Source: SIG603 sp964370775 (GTDB lineage: Bacteria; Bacillota; Clostridia; Oscillospirales; Acutalibacteraceae). From it: a stretch of 64,000 nucleotides of DNA. This document shows positions 63,552 through 64,000 of this stretch, one piece after another; within the stretch, counting starts at the first letter, position 1, and each line of letters begins with the position of its first letter. The translations under genes were made by a program, and so were the position numbers. The notes beneath the pieces are model-generated. The model did no database searches, was not told the origin of the DNA, and worked only from the letters and a program-made list of their open reading frames with translations. The DNA lies in NCBI GenBank assembly GCA_964370775.1, contig CAYJKT010000001.1, positions 1 to 64,000 on the forward strand, in the 5' to 3' direction.

Positions 63552-64000
63552 TTAAATATCTATTTTATCTAGTATTCCAGCAGAATTTGCTAAGAACATG
63601 CCATAGTTTGTGATATATGCGCCTTGCTCTTTGATTTTTTCCACACGGCTTAACATGTGGGTTCTGTTAAACATGCAACCACCACAATGTATAACTAAGT
63701 CATAATCTGCAAGGTTAGTAGGGAAATCGTTACCACTTACAATTTCAATGCTAACTCTTTCGCCGTATTTTTTCTTTAATATATTAGGAATTTTAACTCT
63801 GCCAATGTCCTCTGTTTGAGGTGCATGTGTGCAAGCTTCTGCAATAAGTACTTTCAAGTCTTTATCTTTTGGCAAGCTTTCAAAATGTTTTAACCCTTTC
63901 AAAAACGCATCTTTATCTCCTTTATATGAAGCATACAAAACAGAAAATGAAGTTAATCTGCTTTCTTTCGGAGTGCGTTCGTACACATAAGGGAAAACTT
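63552..64000 (-). CDS. hydF: [FeFe]-hydrogenase maturation GTPase HydF (C-terminal part, cut by window edge)
   Basis: About 149 residues are open to the window edge on the minus strand. They carry the iron-sulfur motif of HydF: AEACTHAP (CxH) and, about 46 residues on, IHCGGCMFNR (HCxxC), then ITNYGMFLANSAGILDKI at the end. HydF is the scaffold on which the 2Fe part of the hydrogenase H-cluster is built with HydE and HydG. The GTPase domain is outside the window. The internal GTG at 63986 is not the start; the frame continues upstream of it. Confidence 0.9.
   Translation of the reverse strand, partial: VFPYVYERTPKESRLTSFSVLYASYKGDKDAFLKGLKHFESLPKDKDLKVLIAEACTHAPQTEDIGRVKIPNILKKKYGERVSIEIVSGNDFPTNLADYDLVIHCGGCMFNRTHMLSRVEKIKEQGAYITNYGMFLANSAGILDKIDI

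Overview
The window is AT-rich DNA from an anaerobic, spore-forming, single-membrane Firmicute, most likely a member of the Clostridia related to Lachnospiraceae. The evidence is a dipicolinate synthase pair (dpaAB), an electron-bifurcating transhydrogenase (nfnAB), the C-terminal part of the [FeFe]-hydrogenase maturase HydF, a PdaA-type spore cortex deacetylase, AGGAGG-type ribosome binding sites and many TTGACA/TATAAT promoters. I see no rRNA, tRNA, CRISPR array, prophage or intact transposon.

Layout. 1-4.8 kb: the 5' part of a type A chloramphenicol acetyltransferase gene (minus strand, cut by the window edge) behind a 9-codon leader peptide and an RBS-sequestering stem; then a uridine-kinase-like protein, a FetAB-type metal exporter and an ABC-F ATPase. 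4.6-4.9 kb: a MITE-like block holding two REP-like palindromes. 4.9-10.8 kb: a polysaccharide locus (double beta-helix protein, divergent AraC regulator, GH50-like hydrolase). 10.9-11.6 kb: a REP-associated tyrosine transposase (RAYT) that carries two copies of the palindrome inside its own reading frame, preceded by an unlisted 59-aa membrane protein. 11.9-14.7 kb: a TrpXYZ/LivH-type ABC importer. 14.9-18.6 kb: a zinc uptake operon (His/Cys small membrane protein, ZnuA, ZnuC, ZnuB, OB-fold-like lipoprotein) behind a promoter overlapped by a 10-bp-arm dyad. 18.6-24.7 kb: methionine gamma-lyase-family protein, GNAT, SecG, two FAD enzymes, PdaA. 24.8-27.7 kb: clan A glycosidase, FadR-type regulator, SDR. 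27.9-32.2 kb: MATE-HAD-GpsA-MATE operon. 32.4-36.4 kb: nfnAB, ElaA-like acetyltransferase, aldo/keto reductase.

36.4-43.2 kb (minus): a MacB-like export operon with two unusual membrane-fusion adaptors, downstream of murC. 43.3-44.9 kb: dpaAB. 44.9-47.0 kb: an LRR/InlB-repeat surface protein with an SPDTG sorting signal. 47.2-50.4 kb: purine permease, PatB-like C-S lyase, ECF S component. 50.5-54.7 kb (minus): two-permease ABC transporter and a degenerate pyrophosphatase-like protein. 54.9-59.8 kb: carbohydrate catabolic locus (URO-D-like protein, divergent isomerase, Gfo/Idh/MocA dehydrogenase, DUF5060/DUF4038 hydrolase). 59.9-62.1 kb: aconitase-family hydratase. 62.4-64 kb: prephenate dehydrogenase and hydF (cut by the edge).

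Themes: drug resistance and export (cat, ABC-F, two MATEs, MacB-like and two-permease ABC systems); three separate carbohydrate-degradation loci, two with local regulators; metal homeostasis; and a scattered family of short palindromes with shared ends that match those inside the RAYT gene. The most interesting non-coding signals are the cat translation attenuator, the RAYT/REP family, a dispersed hairpin repeat with a compensatory base change, and the zinc-operon operator. All family assignments are from reading motifs by eye; no database search was run.
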